A stretch of DNA of 64,000 bases from Tubiluchus corallicola (GCA_030141605.1 JAQGDQ010000797.1:1-64000), one strand, 5' to 3'; positions 24,410 through 37,262 are shown, counted from the stretch's first letter. The notes: generated from the letters alone by a model not told the origin. Made by a program: numbers and translations.

Positions 24410-25070
24410 ATGACATTGAAAAGTACGTTCTAACAGTACAGTTAAAAAGCCATTTTTGTATCACAAACTCGTAGTCCAGAGAACTGTTGCTATAATTTCA
24501 ATATCATTAGAACAATGGCTGTGGTGACCTTTCAAGGTCACTTGTACTTTTGCTAGGGCTTCTTCTATATTTCTATTATCTACGTGGTAAACAATAACAT
24601 ACATGAGACATCTGGAATGTCCCACACACGTTGGCCTATATTCTTCAAAAAAGTCACATCTCGTCACATCGGACACATCCTACCAAATAACCTCGCATTT
24701 CTTCACCAATATTTCAAGTATTTGCAGTCAATTCTCACCTTCACTGGTTCTGTGAATTATTGCTGTTCATTTATTTCAAATTGTTTGCTTTTTCTCAGCA
24801 GCACGCCAGACATCGCTGTTTACACTAAAACACGCAAAATTTATGTCACAAAACCGTGGACTCTCTGACCTTGAGAATAACATCTTCTGACTGTAGTAAA
24901 TACATCGGATACACACACATTGCTGGTTCTCATTCAATATTATAAGATTGACATTCATCGTACTGAGGCAGATGTAAAACAAACAACGCAAAACGAAATT
25001 TTAAAAAAATAATGCGATATATATAAGTACTGAATGCATTTTGCAGAATCCAGTAAATGGTGAGCGCCTT
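24410..25070. other. Stretch with no recognisable gene
   Basis: Only short overlapping frames on both strands; no domain, no repeat. Confidence 0.4.
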
Positions 25071-25074
25071 TAGC

Positions 25075-25382
25075 TACGATTCCATGTGCGCGTAATGCGT
25101 AATGCGTGATCTGTGATCCGTAATGCGTGATGTTTGTTGACAGTTTCCATGCGACCTTGAACACTATGCGTATTAACAAAACCCAAGGCGCTCTTTCCGC
25201 CATTTTTGGTCACTATTCGTGAAATTTGCAAGCAATAATTTTTGGAAACCATGTCGAAATTTAAGGTTGATAATTACAGCTGCAGCATTCGCTCATTATT
25301 GTTCTATTAGACGGAAAAATTCAAAAGAAAGCACAGGTTTGAGCGTCGAACATTTTGCAGAGGATACAACAATACGGCAATA
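25075..25382 (+). mobile_element. Truncated copy of GCGTAATGCG-terminal DNA element
   Basis: Matches the left half of 50861-51518: TACGATTCCATGTGCGCGTA start, a cluster of GCGTAATGCG/GTGATCC words, then GTATTAACAAAACCCAAGGC, TTTTGGAAACCATGTC and GGTAATTACAG-like blocks in the same order. The right half with the second inverted terminus is missing. Confidence 0.75.
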
Positions 25383-25554
25383 CTTTATATAAGAGTTTGC
25401 CTCTCTGCAAGTGGGGATCCAGCTCTCTAACTAGGTTCAGCATTGCTTAACTTCTCGCACTAATAACATACTGACACCATTAGTACTCTGTTATCCCCTC
25501 GCCACCAACATATCTGCAACAGCATCTTTCACTTCGAATACATTTAAGGGTAAC

Positions 25555-25700
25555 ACAACAACTACAATAGCGGCATCATCAACAATGACGACGACGGCGA
25601 CAGCAACAACAACAATATTTGCATCACCAACAATGACGACGACCATGACGACGACGGCGACAACAACAACAACAATATTTGCATCACCAACAATGACTAC
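25555..25700. repeat. Tandem repeat, ~60-bp unit rich in CAACAA/GACGACG
   Basis: Two near-identical units share ACAATATTTGCATCACCAAC followed by AATGACGACGAC, nested in a CAA/GAC-rich zone. Confidence 0.85.
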
Positions 25701-25704
25701 AACA

Positions 25705-27440
25705 ACAATAACAGAGTAAAACAGTTTAACGTCATGCCTTTCCTTGTAAGAAAGTTAATAATCCTCGCTTGTTCTATTTAGCTGTGCCAAATCCATTAAT
25801 AATTGTCTAACTGCTAAGTAATGCAATATCCATGTAATTTCCAAAAGGACAAATCATGCGAGATTATCCATTAAGCAAGGCCATTAATTAGTTACAAAGT
25901 TTATCATCAATAATTTAAAAACTTGAAATTTTAACTGAAAAAATAGTAACATTCGCTAATGATCGTAAGCAAACAAACCTAATAACAGTTGTATATAATA
26001 CTGTAAATGTATTACAATAGCTGTTATGATATATATATATATACATATAAATAACAGTTAATATTCACATGATAACTGCATGCCTCTGCAAACTGGGAAC
26101 AAGCAGAACCAAAAAGAAAGCTTAATATCAATCGTTATGGCAGGACCGAAACGTAGGTAATTATCAGAAGTTTTTCTCTAAATTTTTTTTATAGTGGTCT
26201 CTTTTAGCCACTCTCGCTCCCTCAACGAGAGAAATAATCAGAAGCAAAGACGGACATTTAATGTACATCCATTTACTAAACAGACTCAGTGTTATTTAAC
26301 TTTTAGTAGGCAATCACGCACTCAATTTCTCGGCTGTACTCCTACCAGCGATTGTTATTGCACGCTACTTTTACTCTAATTAGTAAAGGTACTCTTTAAC
26401 TTAAAAAACCTTCCACGTACATAGAACAAACTACAAAGTAGTACAATTTATCCTCCTGTAACTCGCATAAATCAAAGAAATATTCACCAAGTAACTTTTA
26501 CAGTCAAAGTTTGATAAGACAACAAGTTATAAATAACTTTTCAAAGTTCAAAAAAAAATTAAAGTCATGGTTAAAAGATCAAAATGATAAAAGTTCACAG
26601 TTAAAAAAGTTAAATATTGCTATAAACTAGAAGTTAATCGCTTGCCAAGAGACTTCTAGTGTCCTTCCAGAGAACTCCAAATGGCAAAACAATAAGATCG
26701 GCTACGTACCTGTCACACTATAATCAGGCGTGAAAGGTGGAAAGTCTTTGTAAACAGTCTTCGTTAGCTATAAAAATCCTTGCTATGGATAATATTTCCA
26801 CGTTGATGTTAGTACTAAAATACTGAACCGCCACAATCTCTTGGCCATCAAGCGACTTCTCGCGATTTGGTTCGTTTTCTTCAAGACGCTTATCAAATTA
26901 CGATAACGCAACCATTTCTGTTTGCCGTTTTCAAAATGGCCAAAAATTACGGCGACTTAACGATGGTGATGGATTTTCGCAAACATTAAATTACCCAACG
27001 CAAGATGCACCGTCAGACTGCATTGATTCGAAATTTTTGTTAGTATGATCTGAGAAAATAACGAATCTCGAATGGACCCTCATGACATCTTAGTTATGTC
27101 TTCTTGCGGAGAGTTTCACATCCATTATAACATTTTTAAGTCGGAGAATAGGCCTTAAGACATTGATATCCCAAAATGCAATAGTGTTAAATGAAAGAAC
27201 ATAGCAGGTTTCTTGCTTACCAGAGCATTCTCACGCATCGTTACGACATTAGTTCAGTATTGATTCTAAACAAAACGAACAACTAAGTTTCAACACAACA
27301 CCATGAGTTCACAAACATTATGAAACATTCACAAACATTATGAAACATGGGTACAGTGCTCATATGATTGATTGCGTGTGGTGAGTACAACAATACGATT
27401 GTCAGTGATCATAATAGGATGGCACACTACATCTAAATAA
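25705..27440. other. Stretch with no recognisable gene
   Basis: AT-rich; a short 24-bp direct repeat occurs near 27308-27350. No exon recognised. Confidence 0.4.
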
Positions 27441-27444
27441 GAAT

Positions 27445-27525
27445 CCTAGTGTGACCTGTAGTGTATTGGTAGTATGTTGTAGACTCATGGAGCACATTGT
27501 TCAATCCACGCCTGTTATTACAAAG
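27445..27525 (+). mobile_element. Possible tRNA-derived SINE head
   Basis: TAGTGTATTGG (A-box-like) and TGTTCAATCCA (B-box-like) occur in order at roughly tRNA spacing, with tRNA-like intervening sequence. A matching tail or target duplication was not found. A decayed tRNA pseudogene is equally possible. Confidence 0.4.
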
Positions 27526-27639
27526 CGTAGAAAACGAGCTGTTACGTAACTTACGTGAAAACAGCTATTCTATTACGTGAAAACAGAAAGAGGGAGAAAA
27601 AGAAGAAATAAAAATAGAAATAAGACACGTAAAAGAAGA

Positions 27640-27728
<89 letters not shown>
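27640..27728. repeat. (ATG)n trinucleotide microsatellite
   Basis: About 29 perfect units; a shorter run of the same unit lies at 27828-27848. Poly-Ser and poly-His minus-strand frames are artefacts. Confidence 0.97.
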
Positions 27729-27729
<1 letters not shown>

Positions 27730-28499
27730 GTGATATGAGGTGTACCACCTGTGATATGGGGCGCTTTCGTTACTACACCACAAACACTTTTTCCCTACTA
27801 ATTTCCCCTACTACTACGGATGTCACAATGATGATGATGATGATGATGAAAATGACGATGTCAACAGCGATGGTGACTGATGACTATTATATGTTGATAA
27901 GCTTCATATTCATTAGATCTTACCGATTAAGTCTTGGTCTATTCAAACGCGTCACATAAGAATTTAATCATTAATTTCATTACAATAACAAGAGCCACTC
28001 GCAATGTGCACTAGTCAATCTAAAACACATCAACAAGTTATTCAACAGTAACAGATCGACTGAATACGTCTAGAAAACATTTATTAACAAACATCGTTTT
28101 CCGCTGTGTGGGAGGAAGCACTTCATCATATGAACATTTTCATTCAGCGTTTTCAATCAACACGGTGCTCTCTGAGAACACGTACTGCCGACAGTACGCA
28201 TGCGCGAAGGAAGAATATGTGATGGATATTACATCACTTTCCACACTGAAGTCTTTTATAAGGTTTGCTCTGATATAAAACCGGAAGCAATTTATTTTTG
28301 CTGGCTACAGAAAAATGTCAACATAATTTTGTCAACAATGTCAACACACTGTGCCACAGAAACCTACAGAAAGGTATGAACGCCGAATGGAATCAGCTGC
28401 ATTAAATTTGCTACTAGGATGTGGTCGTAAGAGTTTTTATAACAAGTTATAAATTTGTGATTTGAGTTAACTAAAAAATAAAAGTTAAAAAATATAATT

Positions 28500-28725
28500 T
28501 AGTAGTCTAACGGACCCCAATTTGTGTGTTTGTAGGACAAATAGACAAACGCCAACGCATTTAATCTTCCATTGCCTCTTAGTAAGAACAGACCTACCAC
28601 AACAAATGTGAATAGCTATGCCAAGATTTGATTTGAAAGATATATACTGCTATCGAGATAAAAATGCTTGTCGTGCACTTGTAAATGTTGCTAAAGATTT
28701 GATTACTAAAGACGTTATAAATTAG
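28500..28725 (+). mobile_element. LINE C-terminal fragment
   Basis: Aligns with 6620-6825: a degraded Cys-rich 'QIDxxxHLIF' block, then a frame reading DLKDIYCYRDKNACRALVNV and AKDLITKDVIN to a TAG at 28723-28725. Frameshifts separate the two parts. Confidence 0.65.
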
Positions 28726-28729
28726 ATTG

Positions 28730-30130
28730 GAAATGCAGTTTTCATTATTTAATTACAGCTATTTGCATGAAGTTTCACTTATAAGTTATAAGTTACTATC
28801 TGTATGTAATTTGTACGATATTATTTCTTATTAATCATCCAATCACATTGCGGTGATTTTTTTTTGTCTCGTTTTCTTACTTACAGATCTTTGCATTAAC
28901 TTTGTAATCGCAATTTTAAATACGTAAATGTGTATACTAGCAGAATTTTTCCTGCAAATAGAGGGGCTGTATTATTATTGTTTATAAAAGTACAAAATGA
29001 AGATTTATTTATTTATTTATTTTTCCACTATGATTTTAAATATCTATTTATAACATTGATGAAGAGTATTTTTGATTAACACACATACATACAAGTAACA
29101 AACAAAATGCACAAACCTCACGCCTGATATTTAAAAACGTGGAAATTTAATATACATTTCATGCCTCATGCGCCATTTATACATTTGCCTGAAATTTGTT
29201 AGCATTTAATAAGATCCTAAACTACTAAAACACACAAATGTTGACCAAGATGCTGGTGTAAAATATAGTGAATATAATATACTACAAAACTGTTGTTGAA
29301 TCGGAATTATTATTGTCGTTATTCGTCATCAATGTAATCGTTTTCATTGTCAGAATTGTAATTTGTCGAAAACAAATTCATTTCTATATAACTGAAACTA
29401 GAATCCTGCACATGACAAAATTCTAAACAAAAAGGGAGTTGCACAAATATGCATGAGATTAATCTACAAAAGTCTATCCCTTTCAAATTCCGGTTAGTGT
29501 TACAGCAACTACTACCTAATTGTTGCAAAAAGATTAACGAAATTCTACTTTTCTAATAATAAGCTTATAAATATGATATTTTCCTTGCTGAAAAGAGTAA
29601 TCAAGTTTTTTGCATAATTCGAAAAATGTTCAAAATGCAATTTGATTTTTGCGACACGCAGCTTTAAAGGTGTCATTGATATGATTATGTGTAGCATTAG
29701 GTAAAGTGATACGAGTGATATTCTAAACATGTTTTCATTATTGGACATCAATTAGCCTTGCAAAATTTTAATATTAAAAATAAGTAAACACTTTTGTTAT
29801 GCCATACTACGCATTTATGCTTAAAATACTTATTACTGTCACTCTCATTGGCACAGAAGTCAACAACAATGACAACGACGACGACGACAACAGCAACAAC
29901 AGGAACAACCAGCACAACATATAGTAGAACCAACTACACTTAGTCATCTTATCACTTCTCACTTCTCACGATCGTCACGTGTTCGTTTCTGTTTTTTCCA
30001 CATCCATGACCGTTCTTCAACTGTTTTCCTTATCCTTCCTTTCAGTTTACTTCATTCCAGTCTGGTATTTCCATTTCCGTTTTTGTTTGTTCGTTAACGT
30101 TGGTTTTGTTTTTTCAGCTAAGAAATGTAC
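28730..30130. other. Stretch with no recognisable gene
   Basis: AT-rich; includes an ACG/ACA-rich simple patch at about 29866-29912. No exon recognised. A palindromic CGCATGCGC word (28197) resembles an NRF-1 site but stands alone. Confidence 0.4.
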
Positions 30131-30136
30131 CTTTAA

Positions 30137-30597
30137 CCCTTTCATACCCGTTGTATCCCGTGGGATACGAGAATATTTTGTGCCTTTAAAATTAATATAA
30201 TTTTAAAACTGACAGTTATTTGATCTGTTAATAGTTATTTTGATTTAAGCTAATAACAATAGACTAAAAATGGTGATAAAATGGCAAACTAGAAAATCTA
30301 CATAGCATAGAAAACTGTGCAAGGTAACAGTACTTCAGAGACGACTTTGTAGAGATCAGCATAGCATGCATACTAAATGTCTTAAATACTTTAAAAAATT
30401 ATCAGCAGTTGCAAAATGAAGCACATTTTAGGCTTCCATTGAATCCCAATGTATCCCGTGGGATACAGGCTATATTTAGCACACGGGCACAGGTAGAAAA
30501 AAATTATTATTATGTGTAAACAAGATGGACATACTGAACAAAACTACCAAGCCAAAAAATTCTCCCTTATTAAAAAAATAATTTGGGACTGAAAGGG
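30137..30597. mobile_element. piggyBac-type MITE (461 bp) with TTAA duplications
   Basis: The element runs from CCCTTTCATACCCG to its inverted counterpart (CCCTTTCAGTCCCA when reversed), directly bounded by TTAA on both sides (30133-30136 and 30598-30601). TTAA targets and CCYTT termini are the hallmark of piggyBac. A second motif, GTATCCCGTGGGATAC, itself an interrupted palindrome, occurs near each end (about 30153 and 30452). No transposase frame is present, so mobilisation in trans is inferred. Confidence 0.88.
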
Positions 30598-30604
30598 TTA
30601 AAGT

Positions 30605-32160
30605 AACAGTTGTCACTAATTAAGCCAAGCCAAATCTACAGTTTGAAATGTTTATTGTCTTACCCTTGAAGCCAAAAGTCTATAGCAACGCATAGTCTTA
30701 ATTCGTAAGGTGCCATGATGAGATTAGCAATCAATCTTGCCACCTGGTAATTGGCCTGCAGCTGAGAGCGTAAATGTCACGTGATCAATATGCACAAGAA
30801 CATGCAACTGAGATAGAGATTAACCTCATACCTGCATGCACACTTACGACCAAATGCGATTTTAATGTTTTTCAACAACTGCCTGACATCTCCCAGCTTC
30901 CTTAATGGTTTCCGATATAAGAAAGTGCTTACACGTTCACCAAGCACGGAAGCCATGAAACGTGCGAGCGCGTGCGTGCTTTATTAAATGCACGTTATAA
31001 ACTTATACACGTTATACACTTTATTAAATGAGTTATAAATTGTTATACGTGTAAGCTGAAGTATAGAAAAACTAAAATATAATGTCCTAGTAAAACATTG
31101 CATTGGTAAAAGAATGCATATGCAAAAACAACAAATACTTGAAAGCTGTATGCCAGTAATATAAACTTATATACAATAGCTGATATGCATTTGCAAATAA
31201 CCTGATATATGAAAATATCAATGTAAGCCTTTAAAACTATTAAAATGTTCAAGGCTCAATTAAAAATCAGTGAAATTCATGAGTTGCAACCTACACATGG
31301 CGCATGCGTACAAGCGTGAAATAAACAAGCTTAAGTTGAGAGTAACGGTAATGATGGTGATGACGACAACGACGACGGTACACGTATTACTTTTCTCAAA
31401 GCATTCAGGTATCTAATTCTTGAGATGTAACTTATTGCCATTAGTTAAAGTACAAGTTTCTTGCGCAGAAAAACAACAGCTGTTAATGGCAAAGTTCTTG
31501 AATGGCTAGAGTTGAGTGTAAAGGCTTCCTCAACCATTTCAAGTCGTTATTTCGTGCAATTACAGTTTGCAGAAGACGTAAACGGACAAGTAATGAACGG
31601 AAATATTGGTTTTAAATACTTGTCGCTGCTGCATCATTGTAATTTACCACGCAATTTTGTGTGCCATGCAGTGTATAGAAATAACAGTGTTGTCACAGTA
31701 ATACATGTAGTAGAAGTAGTAATTAGTAAACGAATTCCATAATTAAGTTGCTAGAAAAACAAACACGACGTTTCAAACATTCTTCACATGAAAGAATAAA
31801 AGCATAAAATTATCGTAATAGATACAACAAGTCTTGACCACGTTTTAAGACAAGTCCCAAATCTTTCAGTTCAAGTCTCAAATCAAGTCTAGTCCAATAT
31901 TGCCATACCAGCTTTGAGTTCATATATTAGCTTAAACATAAGCTTGTATGCGTCACCGTACAAACCAAATTTAAAACAAACTTAAACGTGGAGGAGAGAA
32001 CAAATTAAATACCAGTTCAAATTCATATTTTCAAATTCACAGCTAATGTATTTATATGTGTTTAAAGATCCACACAAAGCGACAAATTTAAAATGAGTAA
32101 AATGGTACAGTAATTATTGCTGCAGTAATCAAAACAATGGCTTATTCAAACAAGCATGAT
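30605..32160. other. Stretch with no recognisable gene
   Basis: The open frame 31461-31742 follows an acceptor-like TTTCTTGCGCAG but encodes nothing I recognise. 31828-31905 is rich in CAAGTC words that recur at 33290-33360. Confidence 0.4.
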
Positions 32161-32164
32161 CTAT

Positions 32165-32965
32165 TATTGAAAGAACCCAGTTTTATCAAAAACTTTGAAA
32201 TATAAAATCATCCAAAACCCCAAACGTTTCAGCTGCAGAGTCTAGCAGTCATCTTCAGCGCTATAAATATATAGCTGTTGGTTGGACGTTTGCATCACGA
32301 TCCCTACTAGTTTTTTGTTGGCTTTGTAGTTGTTGAATAATCCAACTATTATTTATTAGGACTCATGAATGATTTATTCAGATATTCACAGTATTATCGA
32401 AAGAAACAACTTCACTAAAAACTTAAAAATATTAAATCATGCCAACGTTTCGACTGCAATGTCTAGCAGTGACTTCAGTGACTTGCATGTTGACAAATGA
32501 TGACTGCTAGTCTCTGCAGTCGAAACTTTTGACACGATTTTATATTTTATTAAAGTTTTTAAGGAAAAACGTTTCTTTCAATAATGTTGTGAGTACCTGT
32601 ATAATCTGTTTAGATTGTTTATTGTTATAGTGTTGCTCTGTAGAAAAAACAATTTCAATAACATTTTGCGTGATTTTACATGTTAAAATTTTTAATAAAA
32701 GTTGGTTCTTACAATAATAGTGTGAGTACCTGTAAAAATTGACTTGGATTATTCAACAACTACAAGACCTACAAAAAACTAGTAGGGTTGGTGATGAAAA
32801 CTTTTTATAAACCGCTATATATGAACAACAATGAAGATGAACAATGACAAAGAAGACGCTGTAGTCAAAACGTTGGCATGATTTTATACTTTAAAGATTT
32901 TAATGAAAGTTGTTTCTTTTAACAATTCTGTCAGTGCCTGTATAAATTGACTTGGATTGTTATAT
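32165..32965. mobile_element. Cluster of Penelope-like (pLTR-like) repeat units in both orientations
   Basis: At least four copies of a motif with consensus CTGAAGATGACTGCTAGA, then CTCTGCAGTCGAAACGTTGG, then an AT-rich ATGATTTTATATTTTAAAG stretch: two minus (32222-32262, 32435-32476) and two plus (32490-32532, 32835-32883). GAGTACCTGTATAA units follow the plus copies. Repeats with a stem-loop bounded by CTGANGA and GAAAC occur in the terminal repeats of Penelope-like retroelements. No reverse transcriptase or GIY-YIG sequence is present here. Confidence 0.55.
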
Positions 32966-33289
32966 ATACTGTTGCATTGTAGAAAAGATCAAGATCAGTA
33001 GCATTTTTGACACAAGAGTCTGACACGATGTGGCTTCATAAGAATTCCATTAGGGCTGAAAATCCTCTCGACTACTAGTTATACTAGTGGTACTCTAACA
33101 GCGACCTAATGCTACACGAGAACGGCGTATGATATCGAACTATTATCACATGATTTTAAAGGGATTGTTTTAGGCCTGTTTTTTTCGTGTTACGCTTTTT
33201 CAGTGTTCAAACCGCAAATGAACCGCAGAACATTTGCAGTAAAGCTATCAAGCGACTTAAGCCAAGTTAGGTATTTGGACGAGCCTTTA

Positions 33290-33360
33290 GTCAAGTCAAG
33301 TCAAGTCCTAAAGGGTTCGAGTCTGAATTTTGTGAATCGAGTCCCAAGTCACCAACCCTG
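33290..33360 (-). mobile_element. One end of a hAT-like element (CAGGGTTGGTGACT)
   Basis: Read on the minus strand it starts CAGGGTTGGTGACTTGGGAC and continues with ACTTGACTTGACTTGACT words. CAGGG termini followed by repetitive GACTC/GACTT words are typical of some hAT non-autonomous elements. The opposite end is not identified; CAAGTC-rich sequence at 31828-31905 may be its degraded partner, which would place the Penelope-like cluster inside. Confidence 0.4.
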
Positions 33361-33779
33361 AATTTTAAACACATAAAGATATCACGTTTAAAAATAGGAT
33401 ACAACCACATAGAAAAAACACAGAAGCACAAAAAATGCAAGGAAAAACACGAGCAATTGGGTCTGTACTTACAAACACACTAAACAGAAATGCATTCAGC
33501 ACCATAAAATACCCTTTCCTGTGATTTTCAGGTATGTATAGTCAACAGTGGGGTATTTTTCTCCTATTAATTTATCAGGACGCAATTCAAAATAACGCCC
33601 CAAAATGTCCTTAATAGACTCGAAAAAAGGCACCCCTTTTCTGCACTGAGAGTTACATTCCCTAACTTTCAACAAAAAATTAACTTTAACACAAAAGTCC
33701 AAGGACAGCCAGAAATCTGGCTTAAGGAACCATACTAACAGTATAAGTATAAATATCGCACTTAGTCTAATTCCAGAAC

Positions 33780-34240
33780 AAGCAATCTAAAATAAATTAG
33801 GACAAATACCTACTATGGAACGAACTCTGTAATCAAGCAAGCAGTTCTACTTTGGAATTCTCTACCATTACAGGTTAAACAAATCAAGTCCCTATCAGCA
33901 TTTAAAACAAAATTAAAATCACAAATACTAACCAGATATGAAATACCATCACACCAGTACGACAACATACACAGTAATTCAGAATTTATATATCCACGGC
34001 CATATTAATTAAATCATAATTTTTTCATTTTTTTGTGCATAGTTGTAAATATGTTTGATTTTATTCGTCGTTACTTTCCATTATTGCACAGTAGTTTAGA
34101 TTGCACTGACGCATTTGCCTTTTGCAGTGTAAGTTTTTATTAACTAACACTGATTGATCATCTCTGTAAAATTTTTATCAGTGATTATCAATGTATTTTA
34201 ATGGCAAATAAAGATTATTATATATACATATACATATAGT
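33780..34240 (+). mobile_element. LINE L1x 3' fragment
   Basis: Coding remnant: NSVIKQAVLLWNSLPLQVKQ then IKSLSAFKTKLKS, ending at a stop after PRPY near 34008. The 3' UTR has GCACTGACGCATTTGCC and TGGCAAATAAAGATTATTAT followed by a TATACA tail at 34205-34240. It is nearly identical to 1-400 (inverted) and alignable to 36690-37232. 5'-truncated. Confidence 0.85.
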
Positions 34241-34599
34241 CATAATCACAAAACTATGAGCTTAGACACAACAGAAATTGAGTTGACCGGCTGATTAGAA
34301 ACAGTGATAGATTGAAACGGATTTTTTCTTCGCTTCTTGATTCTGAGATTTTTTTCAATAATTGTTACTATTCTGCCATTACAGCAACTAGATATATAAT
34401 TTATTGACATGTGGTCAACAAGGCCGATCAAAAAAATAGTAAACATTTCGTATACAGTATTAGTTTGCAAGCACAGTTTACGATTTGCTACAATTAAGAA
34501 TTAGACTTGCATAGTAGTGGCAGTAGATGAAGTTGTACATAGACTTTAATATTCCTGCTGATAATGAACTCGTGTATGGAACGCCAAATGGAATTTAAT

Positions 34600-34800
34600 T
34601 CTTATTTTTGCATATTAATAAATAAATTAGTGAATATTAATACATCACTTTTAATCAATACTTTGTAAGACATTTATTAATATTAACAAATGATTTATGA
34701 TTATTCATAATTGATTTATTAATATTAAAAAAACATTTATGAATATTCAAAATTGATTTACTAATACTCAAAAATAGTTTGTTAATATTAAAAATAAGCA
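34600..34800. repeat. Degenerate AT-rich minisatellite (TTTATTAATATTAAAAA units)
   Basis: Four to five imperfect units of about 40 bp with alternating TTATTAATATT and TTATGAATATTCA words. Confidence 0.65.
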
Positions 34801-34804
34801 TCAT

Positions 34805-36685
34805 ATTTCACTTTGGTATTCCATACTCTTGACAATGCTGAAAAATTCAGGTTTCGTTTGTTCAAATCATCCGAGAAATGGCATTGCGGCTGCTGTGGCT
34901 ACATTGCATTTCTCTTTTCCAAGTGTGTCTTTTGCAGCTCTTGCATGTGGTGTAACAATACATGACATTGTAAATCAAAAACACTGTTTTTTATCATCCA
35001 AAATACGACGTTAGAAACTGCCTTCCTTTCTTCGCTTTTGACTTTCAAAAGATTAGAGCCAGTCTGACTTCGCAGAAATGAGATCTTAAGTCTTGGCTAC
35101 AATACGGCCAATAAAATCAAGTTTCGAAGAAACCTGCCTCAATCCACACAGACGTTGAAAGCCATTTTAGCTCCCACCTGCCGTAAAGTAACTAGCAGAA
35201 TTTTAAAACTGTGAGTCTCTGGACTCTTGTAATTTTCTAGGCATTAGCGGCCATCATCGTTAAAAGGGATAGGAAACAGTAATTACGATGGATTTTAATA
35301 AAGCAAGGTGGGAAGCTGTAAAAAGTCCCCATTGTGGCAATTGACAATCAGTTGCAAAAGTGGAAACAATGAACAGTCACTGAACAATGAACAAATGATA
35401 GGGTAGTTGTGAAACTTGTGATTTGATTTTATTTTGTTGTATAGTAGAAAAACTGCATTAAATTGTTAGACAAAAACAGCCCTTAACGAACAGTTCTTCA
35501 AGAGTGTGTCACATATGTAGGATAGAGGTTAAACCAGTTAAACTGTTCCAAGTTTTAATTTACTCATGCTAGAGAAATTATTAACTAATTAGATTACATG
35601 TTCTTAAGTAATTAAAGCCATAGAACAACTTATAGTTAGTCAATCAATTATTTGAAATCTTAGTTTCAAGAGTGTAGACTAAGATTGAATTCACACACAT
35701 TTCTGAAGCCAAAAGTCCCTAGTTCAAATCTAGACTCAGTAAAAAAATTTCAACACTATATTTTTTGTGTGTGATAAATTTCATAGTAGCTTTGAGTTCC
35801 TTTCAATTTTCTTCGAAAAACTTGAAATTAAGATGGTGAGTAATTATTGGAATAATAAATGCAGCATTGATCTATAAGTGAAAGTAATGGGCACGTTATA
35901 TGTGAAAGCAATAACAAAATAACTGAAACGAATCAACAGATTTAAACATAGAAGCAGCAATAGGTCAGCAATGTCAAAAATTAAAAACGGCCACGATGAT
36001 GACAACTACAATGATCACAATGATGGGGACAAATGTAATTGCTCAGAATAATAAAACAAATTTACAGCAGTAAAAAGCCGCTATAAAAATTCAATAAATT
36101 ACAAATGCATTACACCCTGAGGGGAGGTGCCTCCATCAAACCGCAAATTGCGACCCAGTTTTTGGCATTTGATCTGTCCTCTCTAATTCAACTCGAAGTT
36201 CAATACAAAGGGAAAATTTAAAATCAAAATTTTATGAATGTTAAATTTTACAAACATCAGGTAGGCTACATAATTTTAAAATCAAAAAGTGGTCAGTGTT
36301 TCGCTTAACAGCTAACCAGACATCGGTCAGCAAAAAGCGACATACTGAAATGATCTGTAAACCAAAAACAAAACGTAATCAAGTGACAAGTATTTGTTAT
36401 AATTGGCTAATGCCACTTTTTGTTTTGATTTTAATTTAAAATTTAATTAATTTTGTTAATTACTGTTACTTATTATAATTGTTGTAGTGTTTGTTCTAAA
36501 GAATAAAAAAGATATGGAACTAGGTCCTCAGGCCTCGGGTGAGATCTGATAGGACTAGGGACCGGATCTCGGAGCTCGTTAAACTTACTTAATTCCATCT
36601 TAGATGTTGGCCTAACACAGCCCACTTAAGTCGCTTAATGAGAGCGCTTTAAGATCCCAATTTTACAAGCACACAAAGACTTCTA
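34805..36685. other. Stretch with no recognisable gene
   Basis: No domain-bearing frame. 36500-36660 is more GC-rich, directly precedes the LINE copy and may belong to it. Confidence 0.4.
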
Positions 36686-36689
36686 CACA

Positions 36690-37232
36690 ATCTTGTTTTT
36701 ATATAAATACATCAACAATATTAACACGCCCTTCATCAAAAATAAGCTTCCACTCCTCTTGGAGCCAACATTAAATTCAAGAACACACAATATTAAACAA
36801 ATACGCACTAATAACAAATACGGCAACAATTCTATCACTAAACAAGGAGTTCAACTTTGGAATACCCTGCCATCAAATTTAAAACAAATCAAGTCTTTCG
36901 ACGAATTCAAATCAAAATTAAAAATACATACAATAAATCGTTTGAAAAACCCTACATACGTAAACAATAATATATATTCATCCGCAAATTTTATTTACTC
37001 ACGCCCATTTTAAATTGCATGTATATATTGTATATAGTCTATTATAATTTGCGTGTAACATCATAATGTATATTTTGTTTTAAATTTTTGGCACAGTAGT
37101 TTTTAGTTTGCACTGGACGCATTTACCTTTAACAGTTGTGTGAATTTTATTCTCATGCTACGATGTCCTTTTATGCTTTTATAGTTATGAATGTCGATTT
37201 TTTATGGCAAATAAAGATTATTATATATATAT
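36690..37232 (+). mobile_element. LINE L1x 3' fragment with intact C-terminal frame
   Basis: The frame ending at 37013 encodes NNSITKQGVQLWNTLPSNL and KQIKSFDEFKSKLKIHTINR, the 'G..LWNsLP..lk...s...FK.kLK' terminus of non-LTR reverse transcriptase polyproteins. The UTR has TTGCACTGGACGCATTTACC and ends GGCAAATAAAGATTATTATA with a TATATA tail. The tail ends about 140 bp before the start codon of the secreted repeat-protein gene. Confidence 0.85.
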
Positions 37233-37262
37233 TGTGCGCAGATTTCAACAATGCGCAGCTGC
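37221..37262 (+). promoter_or_regulatory. Candidate TATA box of the secreted repeat-protein gene, from a LINE tail
   Basis: TTATATATATATT (37221-37233) is the simple-repeat tail of the adjacent LINE copy and is the only TATA-like run between that copy and the ATG at 37375. A GCGCACCAATAGC segment with a CCAAT word follows at about 37259. If transcription begins some 30 bp past the TATA, the 5' UTR would be about 115 nt. Placement is inference. Confidence 0.3.

Noticed and set aside
27551-27783. Poly-Ser and poly-His frames
   Set aside because: Translations of the ATG microsatellite.
28190-28210. CGCATGCGC word as an NRF-1 promoter site
   Set aside because: A single palindromic word with no first exon or transcription evidence nearby.
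31461-31742. Frame after an acceptor-like TTTCTTGCGCAG that could be a terminal exon
   Set aside because: No recognisable domain, no matching upstream exon and no repeat structure; one weak splice-like signal is not enough.
35700-35750. AGTTCAAATCTAG as the T arm of a tRNA gene
   Set aside because: No A box or cloverleaf could be built upstream.
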